From positions 1 to 64,000 of the forward strand of contig JAJDZT010000051.1 of assembly GCA_022824525.1 (NCBI GenBank): a DNA stretch of 64,000 bases. The letters are read 5' to 3'. The notes under the pieces are model-generated. The model searched no databases. It was not told the origin of the DNA and was given only the letters and a program-made list of their open reading frames with translations. A program made the translations under genes and the position numbers. Position 1 is the first letter of the stretch, and every line of letters starts with the position of its first letter. Source of the DNA: Silicimonas sp. (GTDB lineage: Bacteria > Pseudomonadota > Alphaproteobacteria > Rhodobacterales > Rhodobacteraceae). Below are positions 17,353 to 27,324 of the stretch, piece after piece.

Positions 17353-18995
17353 CCGAAACACCCAATGTCCTTTGGATCATGGCGGATCAGCTTCGGTATG
17401 ACTACCTGAGCTGTTACGGCCATCCGCACTTGCAGACTCCGCATATCGATGCGTTGGCGGATCGTGGAGTGCGGTTCACAAACGCCTATGTCCAATCACC
17501 TGTCTGCGGTCCTTCACGGATGTCGGCCTATACCGGGCGCTATGTCCGAAGCCACGGCTCGACTTGGAATGGAATGCCGCTTCGCGTCGGCGAGCCCACG
17601 CTGGGCGACCATCTTAGGGAAATCGGCGCGCGCGCCGTTCTTGTGGGCAAGACACACATGACCGCCGATCTTGAAGGCATGGCATGGCTCGGGATCGACC
17701 CAGAAAGCGAGATCGGTGTGGCGCGTTCGGAATGCGGCTTCGAACCGTTCGAGCGGGACGACGGCTTGCATCCCGACAGCCACCGCCAGAGCTGGTCGGC
17801 CTATGACGATTACCTCGTCTCCAACGGGTTCGTCTCTGACAATCCGTGGGAGGATTTTGCGAATTCCGGTCTCGGTGAAGGCAACGAACCGCTGTCCGCG
17901 TGGTTGTTGAAGAACTCCCGTCTTGAGGCAAACGTGCCGGAAGAACATTCGGAAACGGCTTACACAACCAATCGTGCCATGGATTTCATGCGCGAAGCCC
18001 GTGACGACGGAAGACCGTGGATGTGCCACCTGTCGTATATCAAGCCGCATTGGCCCTATATCGTACCGGCGCCTTACCACGACATGTACGACGAGCGGCA
18101 TATCATTCCGCCCGTCCGCTCCGAAGCCGAGCGCCAGACAGATCATCCTTTGTTGCGCGCCTATCACGAGGCTCGGGTTTGCCAAAGCTTCTCTCGCGAC
18201 CATGTCCGCGAGCACGTCATTCCAGCGTACATGGGCCTGATCAAACAGCTCGATGACAACCTTGGACGCTTGTTTGCGTGGATGGAGGCCGAAGGGTTCA
18301 GCGAGAACACGATCATCGTCTTCACGTCCGATCACGGCGATTACATGGGCGATCACTGGATGGGCGACAAGGATTTCTATCACGAAGCCGCGGTAAAGGT
18401 GCCCTTGATCATCCACGACCCGAGACCTGAAGCCGAGGTTACCCGCGGGCATGTCAGCGACGCCTTGGTCGAGATGATCGATCTGCCGGCGACGTTCATG
18501 CAGGCGCTTGGATGTCCCCCCAAACCACATGTTATCGAGGGGCGTGATCTAACGCCAATTCTGCATGGCAAGGATGGGTTTTCGCGTCGCTACGTGATCA
18601 GCGAACATGACTACCACTGGTCCGACATGGCCGCCGCGTTGGATCAGCCGCAAGAAGAGGCTCATACGACGATGATCTTCGACGGGCGCTGGAAATACAT
18701 CCGCTGCGAAGGTTTCCGTCCGATGCTTTGGGACTTGGAGACAGACCCCGACGAGCTGGTGGATTTGGGCGCGTCCGAAGAGCCTGCGCATGTCGAAACG
18801 CGCGCGAGGATGGAAGCCGCTTTGCTGGAGTGGGCAACGCGCCATCACACGCGAATTACCGCCACACCCAGTGTGCTGGCACGGCAGAAGCGCGCCGCGG
18901 AAACAGGCATCCTTATCGGGTTCTGGGACGAGGCCGAGTATCTTCAAACAGTCGGCAAACCGTTCGCATCATTGACCCCACAAGGCCGTACCTGA
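17349..18995 (+). CDS. Formylglycine-dependent sulfatase / phosphonate monoester hydrolase-type enzyme
   Basis: The 548-residue alkaline-phosphatase-superfamily hydrolase starts TPNVLWIMADQLRYDYLSCY, where D13 is a metal ligand. It has the sulfatase signature PVCGPSRMSAYTGR, with C53 in CxPSR to be converted to formylglycine. The C-terminal metal site TSDHGDYMGDH is also present. There is no signal peptide, so it acts in the cytoplasm on imported substrate. Translational coupling to the MarR regulator and the divergent TRAP transporter suggest one uptake-and-cleavage pathway. Family members cleave sulfate esters or phosphonate monoesters; sequence alone does not decide. Confidence 0.85.
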   Translation: MTETPNVLWIMADQLRYDYLSCYGHPHLQTPHIDALADRGVRFTNAYVQSPVCGPSRMSAYTGRYVRSHGSTWNGMPLRVGEPTLGDHLREIGARAVLVGKTHMTADLEGMAWLGIDPESEIGVARSECGFEPFERDDGLHPDSHRQSWSAYDDYLVSNGFVSDNPWEDFANSGLGEGNEPLSAWLLKNSRLEANVPEEHSETAYTTNRAMDFMREARDDGRPWMCHLSYIKPHWPYIVPAPYHDMYDERHIIPPVRSEAERQTDHPLLRAYHEARVCQSFSRDHVREHVIPAYMGLIKQLDDNLGRLFAWMEAEGFSENTIIVFTSDHGDYMGDHWMGDKDFYHEAAVKVPLIIHDPRPEAEVTRGHVSDALVEMIDLPATFMQALGCPPKPHVIEGRDLTPILHGKDGFSRRYVISEHDYHWSDMAAALDQPQEEAHTTMIFDGRWKYIRCEGFRPMLWDLETDPDELVDLGASEEPAHVETRARMEAALLEWATRHHTRITATPSVLARQKRAAETGILIGFWDEAEYLQTVGKPFASLTPQGRT

Positions 18996-19039
18996 GCAAG
19001 CAGGTTCGAGGTCTCTTCCCCCCCGGGGTCATCCGCACC

Positions 19040-19057
19040 GGAGCTGAGTCCAGCTCC
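19040..19057 (+). terminator. Possible terminator hairpin after the sulfatase gene
   Basis: GGAGCTG-AGTC-CAGCTCC forms a 7-bp stem with a 4-base loop, 45 bp after the sulfatase stop. There is no T-run, so this is only a candidate. Confidence 0.3.
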
Positions 19058-19156
19058 ATCCGCGATTAGAAGCATCATGATATCGCGAATTTGGACGGGG
19101 CGCAAAACCCGCGCGCCACACGAAACCCATGAAATGAAACAGGAAACTAAGCGGAA

Positions 19157-19232
<76 letters not shown>

Positions 19233-19244
19233 GCCGCGCTTCCT

Positions 19245-19721
19245 TTAGCCGCTTGCTCCGTCATGAGCAACCCGCTCATCGTCATTCCCTGTCCATCGAC
19301 GCGGTCCGGCACCGTTTTTGCCGAGTGCATCGTCAGCGTTGTAGAGAGGGCAATTGTCCAGCGACAAGCATCCACACCCGATACAAAACCCCATCTGATC
19401 GCGCAGACGCGTCAAAAACGCGATCCGTGCGTCCAACTCCGCCACCCAGGGTTCCGCGGCTTTGGCCCAGGCTTCCTTGCTAACCGCCTTCCCTCTTGGC
19501 ACCCGATCGAGAACGGCCTTCACCTCGGCCAAAGTGATCCCAACCGACTGCGCCACGCGCGCGATCGCCACGCGTCGCAATTCTCGCCGATCGAACCGGC
19601 GGTGGTTCGCAGGGGTGCGCCAGCTCTCGATAATCCCTTCCGCCTCATAGAAATGCAGCGTCGAGACGGGCACTCCGGCCCGCTCAGCCATTTCGCCTAC
19701 AGTCAGATCGCTGGTCGCCAT
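19245..19721 (-). CDS. soxR: Redox-sensitive MerR-family activator SoxR
   Basis: The 158-residue MerR-type regulator has an N-terminal helix-turn-helix (LTVGEMAERAGVPVSTLHFY) and the [2Fe-2S] ligand set C113, C116, C118, C124 in CIGCGCLSLDNC (CX2CXCX5C), which is diagnostic of SoxR. Oxidation of the cluster by redox-cycling compounds switches target promoters on. A canonical SoxR operator lies 29 bp upstream, in the gap to two tiny plus-strand genes. No soxS is present, as is usual outside enterics. Confidence 0.93.
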   Translation of the reverse strand: MATSDLTVGEMAERAGVPVSTLHFYEAEGIIESWRTPANHRRFDRRELRRVAIARVAQSVGITLAEVKAVLDRVPRGKAVSKEAWAKAAEPWVAELDARIAFLTRLRDQMGFCIGCGCLSLDNCPLYNADDALGKNGAGPRRWTGNDDERVAHDGASG

Positions 19722-19749
19722 GTCCCCGCCTCTCTCAAAAAGCTCTTTT

Positions 19750-19767
19750 CCTCAAGTACACTTGAGG
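19750..19767. promoter_or_regulatory. SoxR operator (SoxR box)
   Basis: CCTCAAGTACACTTGAGG has two perfect 8-bp arms around AC and closely matches the known SoxR box (CCTCAAGT-N2-ACTTGAGG). It lies between soxR and the small gene at 19812, so SoxR should act on that small operon and possibly on its own gene. Confidence 0.88.
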
Positions 19768-19811
19768 TCGTAGCGTGGAACACATCAAAAGCCGAATCAA
19801 GGAGTTTCAAC

Positions 19812-19973
19812 ATGGCATTTCCACTCTTCTCCCTCGCCGACCGCATCGTGGAACGGCGCACGCAACTTCGGAGCAGACGCGCATTGAAAGAAGTCCTGTC
19901 GGACCCCCATCTCGCCCGCGATCTCGGCTTGCCCTACCAGCCCCGCGAACCAAGGAGACCGGAACAATGGTAA
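19812..19973 (+). CDS. Small DUF1127-like protein under a SoxR box
   Basis: The 53-residue basic protein begins MAFPLFSLADRIVERRTQLR and continues with RRALKEVLSDPHLARDLGL. This arginine-rich helix ending in a conserved RDLGL is like DUF1127/YjiS-type small proteins, which have been linked to RNA or phosphate/carbon homeostasis in other alphaproteobacteria. AAGGAG lies about 10 bases upstream of the ATG. Position 45 bp downstream of the SoxR operator suggests redox induction. The family match is by eye and modest. Confidence 0.6.
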   Translation: MAFPLFSLADRIVERRTQLRSRRALKEVLSDPHLARDLGLPYQPREPRRPEQW

Positions 19974-20128
19974 TGGGTTGGCTCAAAAACGCCTTCGCCG
20001 CACCGGTGAAATGCGGCCCTGTCTGCCAAGCGGTCCAAAACGAGGTGGACAGCATCGGACGCGCCGAGGCTCTGGCCCGCCTTGCAAAGAAACATCGCAT
20101 TCGTCAGCGGGGCGAGCGAAGAACGTGA
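19967..20128 (+). CDS. Small hypothetical protein, second gene behind the SoxR box
   Basis: This is a 53-residue protein (MVMGWLKNAFAAPVKCGPVC...) with two closely spaced cysteines (KCGPVC) and a basic C-terminus. Its ATG lies inside the end of the preceding gene (ATGGTAA at 19967-19973), so it is translationally coupled; an alternative ATG is at 19973. No family is recognised. The CxxxC pair and the SoxR context make a redox or metal-related role conceivable, but that is inference. Confidence 0.5.
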   Translation: MVMGWLKNAFAAPVKCGPVCQAVQNEVDSIGRAEALARLAKKHRIRQRGERRT

Positions 20129-20173
20129 AGCACGGGGAAACCAGCTTCTGACATGGCAAGACAGGCGAGAAAA

Positions 20174-20248
20174 TGGTGGGTGATAACAGATTCGAACTGC
20201 TGACATCTTCGATGTGAACGAAGCGCTCTACCACTGAGCTAATCACCC
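20174..20248 (-). tRNA. tRNA-Val(CAC)
   Basis: A 75-base cloverleaf is read on the minus strand. The acceptor GGGTGAT pairs with ATCACCC. The D arm is AGCTCAGTGGTAGAGC, and the anticodon stem CTTCG/CGAAG encloses loop TTCACAT, giving anticodon CAC. The T loop is TTCGAAT, and CCA is encoded. It closely resembles the UAC isoacceptor 1 kb away, so one probably arose by duplication. Confidence 0.93.
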
Positions 20249-20295
20249 GCCGAAGCGGCTGTTTAACGCCAGTATCCCAGTGACGCAAGCCTGTC

Positions 20296-20718
20296 TCAGG
20301 CCTCGGGAATGTCGAAATCCGGGGCCGCCAATTCGAAGCCTTCAAAGAGAAACCCGGGCGACACGGTACAGCCGACAAGTGTCCACGCACCGCGCGTTTC
20401 CGCACTTTGCCAATGATGCTCTGGAACAATCACTTGGGGCCTTTCGCCCGCTGCAAGGTCTGGCCCGAGCATGACAGGTTCCACGGGACCCGTGTCGTCG
20501 GCCGCCAACCTCAACATCAAAGGCGCACCGCAATAGAAGTGCCATACCTCCGTTGCATCAACACGATGCCAGTGGCTCCGCTCGCCTTCTGCCAGAAGGA
20601 AATAGATGCAGGTGCTACTTGCCCGCGGGCCATCTCCTGCGACCCAGGTCTGGCGATACCACCCGCCCTCGGGATGCGGCGTCAGATCAAGACGGGCTAT
20701 GATGTCTTCGGCGGTCAC
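20296..20718 (-). CDS. Cupin_5 (DUF985) family protein
   Basis: This 140-residue single-domain cupin begins ARLDLTPHPEGGWYRQTWVA, the hallmark of DUF985. It continues with STCIYFLLAEGERSHWHRVD, EVWHFYCGAPL and a C-terminal VGCTVSPGFLFEGFEL. The family is widespread, and its function is poorly defined; some members are described as sugar epimerase-like. The start overlaps the end of the HAD gene by 4 bp, so the two are cotranscribed. Confidence 0.88.
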   Translation of the reverse strand: MTAEDIIARLDLTPHPEGGWYRQTWVAGDGPRASSTCIYFLLAEGERSHWHRVDATEVWHFYCGAPLMLRLAADDTGPVEPVMLGPDLAAGERPQVIVPEHHWQSAETRGAWTLVGCTVSPGFLFEGFELAAPDFDIPEA

Positions 20719-21389
20719 GCGCGCCGCGCCAAATCAACAAAGTTATCGGCAACGATATCCCAGTCCCCATTGGGAACCAGATCGCTTTCCTGTCCGGCGC
20801 CATGCTCCTCCGGGCGCGCAACAAACGCGGTCCGAAGTCCGGCCTGCTGCGCTGCCTTCAGGTCGTCGTTATGCGCGGCGACCATGGTCACGTCACCCGG
20901 CGCCAGACCCAGCACCTCGGCCGAACGCAAGTACACCGCAGGCTTCGGTTTGTAGTCGCCAGCGATATCGGCGCCCACGATCGCATCCCACGGCAATCCG
21001 CCCCAGCGCGCCAACCGTGCCATCATGCCGATGGAACCATTCGAACAGGGCGCAATGAGCGCCTTGTCTCGCAGTGCCTTCAGACCAGGAACCACATCCG
21101 GCCAAGGGTCAAGCTTCTCCCATGCACGGTTCAGCGCGGAAAGATCGTTACAATGGGCACCAAAGCGATCAAGAACCCGCACGAGGTTCTCTTCATGCAA
21201 GACATCTAGCCGAACGTATCCGCGACCGCCTGCGCGAATGCGCTCCATGGCTGGTTGATACTCGCCGCGCCAGGCATCGGCGAAGCCCAAGGCGTCCACT
21301 TCCGGAAAAACCTCCGCCACTTCTCGCGCCACGGACGTTCGCCAATCTACGCAGGTCCCAAATACATCGAAGATGAACGCGCGCATCAC
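20715..21389 (-). CDS. Haloacid dehalogenase type II-like HAD hydrolase
   Basis: The 224-residue HAD-superfamily enzyme has motif I FDVFGTCVDWR (nucleophile D8), motif II APCSNGS, a lysine in DYKPKPAVYL (motif III) and motif IV MVAAHNDDLKAA. The FDVFGTxVDWR and APLSNG-like pattern fits L-2-haloacid dehalogenases, though many such proteins act on other substrates. It overlaps the downstream DUF985 gene by 4 bp. Confidence 0.85.
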   Translation of the reverse strand: MMRAFIFDVFGTCVDWRTSVAREVAEVFPEVDALGFADAWRGEYQPAMERIRAGGRGYVRLDVLHEENLVRVLDRFGAHCNDLSALNRAWEKLDPWPDVVPGLKALRDKALIAPCSNGSIGMMARLARWGGLPWDAIVGADIAGDYKPKPAVYLRSAEVLGLAPGDVTMVAAHNDDLKAAQQAGLRTAFVARPEEHGAGQESDLVPNGDWDIVADNFVDLARRA

Positions 21390-21493
21390 TCTTGCCCCTC
21401 GACAGCCTTACGTCTGCACCAGTTCGCGGACCCTCCGCGTCGCACAAGACCAAGTGCGGGCAGTATACCACACGCGCAGCTTAGCGCCTCATT

Positions 21494-22786
<1,293 letters not shown>

Positions 22787-22838
22787 TCAGGTTTCGCGCG
22801 TTTCATAGCAGTGTTAACGCTAAAGACAACCGGACCGT

Positions 22839-23708
22839 TCAGCCGGAAGTTGCTGCACGCTGCCGCTCGCGAAGGAACGCGTAAAGCCCGGATCCGACGA
22901 TCAGAGCCGCACCAACCCACGTCCAGAGGTCCGGAACCTCTCCGAACACGACGAAGGCAATCGCCAGCGCAAAGAGAATACGCGTATAGCGGAAGGGCGC
23001 GACCATCGAGACTTCGCCCGTGCGCAGCGCCGACGTGATCATCCAGAGCGCCACCACGACCGCCGCGGTCAGGCAAACATACCAGATGACCGTCATGTAG
23101 CCGACAGGCTCGGCCCCACCCTGCAATTGCATCAGGACCACGCCCGCCAACGTCATGGGGATCATGGCCCATGCGACGGCGAAAGGCGTCGATACGGTCG
23201 ATGGCAAGGCCCGGCTCGCCACATCCCTGGCGGCAAGGCCAAAGATATAAAGGAAGACCCACAGAAGATTGGGATCAAAATCGCCAAACCCGGGTCGCAT
23301 GATGATCAAAACACCCACGAAACCGAGAATGACCGCGGTCCAACGCCGCCAACCGACCCTTTCCCCCAGAAAAAGAGCAGCCATCATGGTGACGGCCAAG
23401 GGCTGCGCCTGCCCCAGTGCCGCGACACTCGACAACGGCGCAAGCGCCAGAGCCATGACAATTCCAATTGACCCGACGACTTCACCAGCCGACCGGATCA
23501 AAAGTGCCTTGCCCAATGCCTGGCGAGACAGGAGCTTTCCGCCATCGCGCCAGACCCAGGCCACGAACACCACGAGAGTGGCGGCCGAACTGATCGCGAT
23601 GATCTGTCCGGCCCCTTGAGTTTCGCTGGCGAGTTTGACGAACATGTCGACCAGCGCAAAGCTGGCCATCGCGCCGGTCATCAGCAGGATGGCGCGCGTA
23701 TTGTTCAA
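22839..23708 (-). CDS. DMT-superfamily (EamA) transporter
   Basis: This 289-residue protein has ten predicted helices in two EamA repeats (about residues 5-135 and 150-280), for example AILLMTGAMASFALVDMFVK at the start and PLAVTMMAALFLGERVGWRR at the end of the first repeat. It is probably a small-metabolite exporter or importer; the substrate cannot be told. It is followed after 4 bp by the cyclophilin gene at 23713-24276 on the same strand. Confidence 0.88.
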   Translation of the reverse strand: MNNTRAILLMTGAMASFALVDMFVKLASETQGAGQIIAISSAATLVVFVAWVWRDGGKLLSRQALGKALLIRSAGEVVGSIGIVMALALAPLSSVAALGQAQPLAVTMMAALFLGERVGWRRWTAVILGFVGVLIIMRPGFGDFDPNLLWVFLYIFGLAARDVASRALPSTVSTPFAVAWAMIPMTLAGVVLMQLQGGAEPVGYMTVIWYVCLTAAVVVALWMITSALRTGEVSMVAPFRYTRILFALAIAFVVFGEVPDLWTWVGAALIVGSGLYAFLRERQRAATSG

Positions 23709-23712
23709 ACGA

Positions 23713-24276
23713 TCAACGCTCGACTGTAACAGTCTGCATCACATCCGGCTGTCCGATCACAGAACCGTTCTGTCCGGCGCCACGCTTGATCGCGTCAACC
23801 ACGTCCATGCCTTCGACGACGCGCCCGACGACCGTGTATTGCCCGTTCAAGAAGTAACCTTCGGCAAACATGATGAAGAATTGGCTGTTGGCGCTGTTCG
23901 GGTTCTGTGCACGGGCCATACCCACAATGCCCCGATCATATGGCACGTCCGAGAACTCCGCGGCGAGGTCAGGTTTGTCCGAGCCGCCCCGGCCAGCCAT
24001 GCGCATATCTCCGCCGAGCTTGCCGAACTCCACATCGCCCGTTTGCGCCATGAAACCATCGATCACCCGATGGAAGACAACGCCGTCATAGGCCCCTTCT
24101 TCCGCCAATGTCGTGATCCGTTCCACATGTCCCGGGGCCACGTCGTCGAGCATGTCGATGACGATCCGGCCATTGGCTTCTCCAGCCACCTCGATGATCA
24201 GGTTCGGCCCCGGCCCATCGTCCTGCGCCATGGCGGGGGACGCAACCAGCGCCGCAAGAAGGAAAAGCTTACGCAT
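23713..24276 (-). CDS. Periplasmic cyclophilin-type peptidyl-prolyl isomerase
   Basis: The 187-residue protein has a signal peptide (MRKLFLLAALVASPAMA) and a cyclophilin domain: VVFHRVIDGFMAQTGD, GIVGMARAQNPNSANSQFFI and NGQYTVVGRVVEGMD. It catalyses proline isomerisation in the periplasm. Its start overlaps the end of the cytoplasmic paralogue upstream by 8 bp, so the two form an operon from a tandem duplication with divergent targeting. Confidence 0.93.
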   Translation of the reverse strand: MRKLFLLAALVASPAMAQDDGPGPNLIIEVAGEANGRIVIDMLDDVAPGHVERITTLAEEGAYDGVVFHRVIDGFMAQTGDVEFGKLGGDMRMAGRGGSDKPDLAAEFSDVPYDRGIVGMARAQNPNSANSQFFIMFAEGYFLNGQYTVVGRVVEGMDVVDAIKRGAGQNGSVIGQPDVMQTVTVER

Positions 24277-24775
24277 CTGAGGCCACCTTCACGCTATGCA
24301 TCCGGTCAGGGTTCATCGGCGGTTCCCCCCGCGCAATGTTGTCCACGAATTCCATGCCGGAAATCACCCGGCCATAGACCGTGTATTGGCCATTCAGGAA
24401 GTGATTGTCCGAAAAATTGATGAAAAACTGGCTGTTGGCGCTGTTCGGGTTCTGGCTCCGTGCGGCGCCAAGCGTGCCACGGTCATGCGGGATCTTGGAA
24501 AACTCCGCCTTCAGATCGGGCAGGCTCGACCCGCCTGTCCCGGCACGGCGCAAATCGAACCCGTCCACGAAATCACCATGCTGCACATCACCGCTCTGCG
24601 CCATGAACCCATCGATCACACGATGGAAAACGACGTTGTCGTACTCGCCTGCGCGCGCCAGTTCCTTCATTCGGGCGCAATGCTCAGGCGCCACATCCGG
24701 CAAAAGCTGAAGCGCCACCGTGCCATCTTTCAACTCGATCAGGATCGTATTCTCGGGATCGTCGTAGTCGGCCAT
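24269..24775 (-). CDS. Cytoplasmic cyclophilin-type peptidyl-prolyl isomerase
   Basis: The 168-residue cyclophilin has no signal peptide. Motifs are DNVVFHRVIDGFMAQSGDVQ, RGTLGAARSQNPNSANSQFF and NGQYTVYGRVISGMEFVDN. The start at 24775 (MADYDDPENTILIEL) is preferred over a longer in-frame extension to 24829 because it aligns with the family's first beta strand and has GGAGGGTG upstream. The periplasmic paralogue follows with an 8-bp overlap. Confidence 0.93.
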   Translation of the reverse strand: MADYDDPENTILIELKDGTVALQLLPDVAPEHCARMKELARAGEYDNVVFHRVIDGFMAQSGDVQHGDFVDGFDLRRAGTGGSSLPDLKAEFSKIPHDRGTLGAARSQNPNSANSQFFINFSDNHFLNGQYTVYGRVISGMEFVDNIARGEPPMNPDRMHSVKVASDA

Positions 24776-24842
24776 GCGCCCACCCTCCATGTTGTCAGTT
24801 GCGCGGACCCTAGTCCGCCTCAGGCCCAAGGGAAACCCATCA

Positions 24843-24897
24843 CCATTATCGGCCCTGAAATATCCCGGGGAGGTCCGGAGGGGCAGCGCCCCTCCGG
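24843..24897 (+). repeat. Rhodobacteraceae-type intergenic repeat, copy 1
   Basis: This copy begins ATTATCGGCCCTGAAATATC and continues CCGGGGAGG, then a perfect GC hairpin CCGGAGGGGC-AG-CGCCCCTCCGG at about 24873-24896. A second copy with nearly the same leading 25 bases lies at 49931. The element sits between the cyclophilin and pgk genes. I recall this motif as common in intergenic regions of Rhodobacteraceae genomes; whether it terminates, processes RNA or binds protein is not known to me. Confidence 0.75.
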
Positions 24898-24987
24898 CGG
24901 ATCGGCGCGCATCGCGCGGCGAAACCCCGCCTTGACCTTCCGCGCCACTCGCGTAAAGCCACGAGGGCGGATATGAGAGGTGCTGCC

Positions 24988-26181
24988 ATGGCCTGGAAAA
25001 CGCTCGACGACATCGACCTCGACGGCAAAGTCGTGCTGGTGCGCGTCGACCTGAACGTACCCGTTGAGAACGGGTTGGTCACCGACACTACGCGGATCGA
25101 ACGGATCAAGCAGACGGTCGACGACATTCTGGCAAAAGGCGGCAAGCCTGTTCTCATGGCCCATTTCGGGCGGCCCAAAGGGCAGGAAGTGGCGGAATAC
25201 TCGCTGTCCCAGATCACCGACAAGGTGGCCGAAGTTCTTGGGCACAAGGTCACGTTTGCCGAAAACTGCATCGGCGGCCCTGCTAAGAAAGCCGTCGCAG
25301 CGATGGAAGCCGGCAATGTTGTTCTTTTGGAGAACACGCGGTTTCACGCGGGCGAGGAAGCCAATGACGGCGTGTTTGCCGCCTCCCTCGCCGCGCTTGG
25401 CGAAGTTTACGTGAACGATGCCTTTTCTGCGGCGCACCGCGCCCACGCATCGACCACCGCTCTGGCCGGGCTTCTCCCTTCGGCGGCAGGCCGCCTGATG
25501 GAAGCCGAGTTGAAAGCGCTCGAAGCCGCCCTCACGCAGCCCGAACGCCCCGTCGTCGCCGTCGTGGGCGGGGCCAAGGTCTCCACCAAGCTCGACCTCC
25601 TCGGGAATCTCGTCCGCAAGGTGAATACGCTCGTCATCGGTGGCGGCATGGCCAATACCTTCCTTGCCGCCAAGGGCATCGAAGTGGGCAAATCGCTCGC
25701 CGAACACGACATGGCGGAAACCGCCCGCGAAATCATGGACAAGGCCGATGAAGCAGCCTGTGAAATCCTGCTGCCAACCGACATCGTCGCGGCCACGGAA
25801 TTCGCTGCCAACGCCGATCATGTCACGGTGCCAGCGGAGGCCTGCCCATCGGACCGGATGATCCTCGATGCCGGACCTGAAACCGTCGCCAAGATCGCCG
25901 CCGCGTTCGAAACCGCGCGCACGGTGATCTGGAACGGTCCCCTCGGGGCGTTCGAGATCGAACCCTTCGACGCCGCCACGAACGCGGCGGCACAAAAAGC
26001 GGCCGAGCTTTCGGTCGCGGGGTCTCTCGTCACCGTTGCAGGTGGCGGCGACACGGTCGCCGCGCTCAACAGGGCGGGCGTTGCCGGAGATTTCACTTAC
26101 ATCTCCACGGCCGGAGGCGCTTTCCTTGAGTGGATGGAGGGCAAGACCCTCCCAGGTGTGGCGGCGCTCGACCAGGGCTGA
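24988..26181 (+). CDS. pgk: Phosphoglycerate kinase
   Basis: The 397-residue glycolytic/Calvin-cycle kinase shows [26 protein letters not shown], the hinge and nucleotide motif [14 protein letters not shown], and [10 protein letters not shown] near the C-terminus. [16 protein letters not shown] is also typical. The ATG at 24988 is chosen over 24973 because it has GAGAGG upstream and matches the family N-terminus ([11 protein letters not shown]). It is followed by a class I aldolase gene on the same strand. Confidence 0.97.
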   Translation: MAWKTLDDIDLDGKVVLVRVDLNVPVENGLVTDTTRIERIKQTVDDILAKGGKPVLMAHFGRPKGQEVAEYSLSQITDKVAEVLGHKVTFAENCIGGPAKKAVAAMEAGNVVLLENTRFHAGEEANDGVFAASLAALGEVYVNDAFSAAHRAHASTTALAGLLPSAAGRLMEAELKALEAALTQPERPVVAVVGGAKVSTKLDLLGNLVRKVNTLVIGGGMANTFLAAKGIEVGKSLAEHDMAETAREIMDKADEAACEILLPTDIVAATEFAANADHVTVPAEACPSDRMILDAGPETVAKIAAAFETARTVIWNGPLGAFEIEPFDAATNAAAQKAAELSVAGSLVTVAGGGDTVAALNRAGVAGDFTYISTAGGAFLEWMEGKTLPGVAALDQG

Positions 26182-26359
26182 GGCTCGCCCGGAAAGAGCC
26201 CTTGCCTCCAACCGGCGGAATCCGTTCGGAATTCCATGAAATCACTGTTGCAGCCAATCGGCACAAGCAAGGAATTTCAGCCTGTTACCGCTACCTGCGT
26301 TGACTTGGCCCGCCCGCTCCCTCAGACCACGCGCAAACGTAGTATGAACGAGGGTTCCC

Positions 26360-27247
26360 ATGTCACAAGTAGATCAGCAAACCGAACAAATGCGCTCCGG
26401 CAAAGGTTTTATCGCCGCGCTGGACCAGTCTGGCGGGTCCACGCCCAAAGCACTGGGGCTCTATGGCATCAGCGAAGATCGTTACACCAATGACGCCGAA
26501 ATGTTCGACCTGATCCACGCCATGCGCTCCCGTATCGTCGCGGCCCCCGCCTTCACCGGTGAAAAGGTGATCGGTGCGATCCTCTTCGAAATGACGATGG
26601 ATCGCGAATTCGGCGGGAAAGATGCAGCGGCCTATCTTTGGGAAAACCGCGGTGTCGTGCCGTTCCTGAAATGCGACAAGGGCCTCGAAGCCGAAGAAGA
26701 CGGCGTCCAGATCATGAAACCGATGGGTGACCTCGACGGATTGCTCTCGCGCGCCAAGGGAAAGGGTGTCTTCGGCACCAAGATGCGCTCCGTCATCAAT
26801 GCCGCGAATGCAACCGGCATCGCGCGGAACGTGGCGCAGCAGTTCGAGATCGGGCAGCAGATCCTCGGGCACGGCCTTGTGCCCATTCTGGAGCCCGAAG
26901 TGAACATCAAGATCGCCGACAAGGCCGAGGCGGAAGCGATCATGCGGGACGAAATCCACAAAGGGCTCGACGCGCTCGACACGCCTGTCATGCTCAAACT
27001 CTCGCTGCCTACGGAAGCCAACTTCTTCAAGCCTTTGATCGACCACCCGAACTGCCTCCGCGTTGTGGCGCTTTCGGGCGGCTACAGCCGGGACGAGGCA
27101 AACGACCTCCTGTCCAAGAACCACGGCATGATCGCAAGCTTCAGCCGCGCCCTGACCGAGGGTCTGAGCGATGGCCAATCGGATGACGAGTTCAATGCCA
27201 TGATCGCCAGCACGATCGACAGCATCTATAAGGCATCGATTACCTGA
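26360..27247 (+). CDS. Fructose-bisphosphate aldolase, class I
   Basis: The 295-residue class I (Schiff-base) aldolase opens GKGFIAALDQSGGSTPKALG. It has LWENRGVVPFLKCDKGL, VPILEPEVNI and DTPVMLKLSLPTEA, which carries the Schiff-base lysine. It splits fructose-1,6-bisphosphate into two triose phosphates. An A/G-rich ribosome site (GAGGG) precedes the ATG. A textbook terminator follows 35 bp after the stop. Together with eno and pgk it makes a lower/central glycolysis neighbourhood. Confidence 0.95.
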   Translation: MSQVDQQTEQMRSGKGFIAALDQSGGSTPKALGLYGISEDRYTNDAEMFDLIHAMRSRIVAAPAFTGEKVIGAILFEMTMDREFGGKDAAAYLWENRGVVPFLKCDKGLEAEEDGVQIMKPMGDLDGLLSRAKGKGVFGTKMRSVINAANATGIARNVAQQFEIGQQILGHGLVPILEPEVNIKIADKAEAEAIMRDEIHKGLDALDTPVMLKLSLPTEANFFKPLIDHPNCLRVVALSGGYSRDEANDLLSKNHGMIASFSRALTEGLSDGQSDDEFNAMIASTIDSIYKASIT

Positions 27248-27282
27248 GATGTTCGCACAGGCACATATTTGACTGACGAAAC

Positions 27283-27312
27283 GGGCGGCCATTTTTGCCG
27301 CCCTTTTCTTTT
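27283..27312 (+). terminator. Rho-independent terminator after the aldolase gene
   Basis: A 7-bp stem GGGCGGC / GCCGCCC with loop CATTTTT is followed directly by TTTTCTTTT. It ends 12 bp before the SIMPL protein start, so that gene needs its own promoter or read-through. Confidence 0.9.
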
Positions 27313-27324
27313 GAAAGGAAGAAC

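Noticed and set aside
24820..26211. 463-codon frame antisense to pgk
   Set aside because: It mirrors phosphoglycerate kinase codon structure and has no family motifs.
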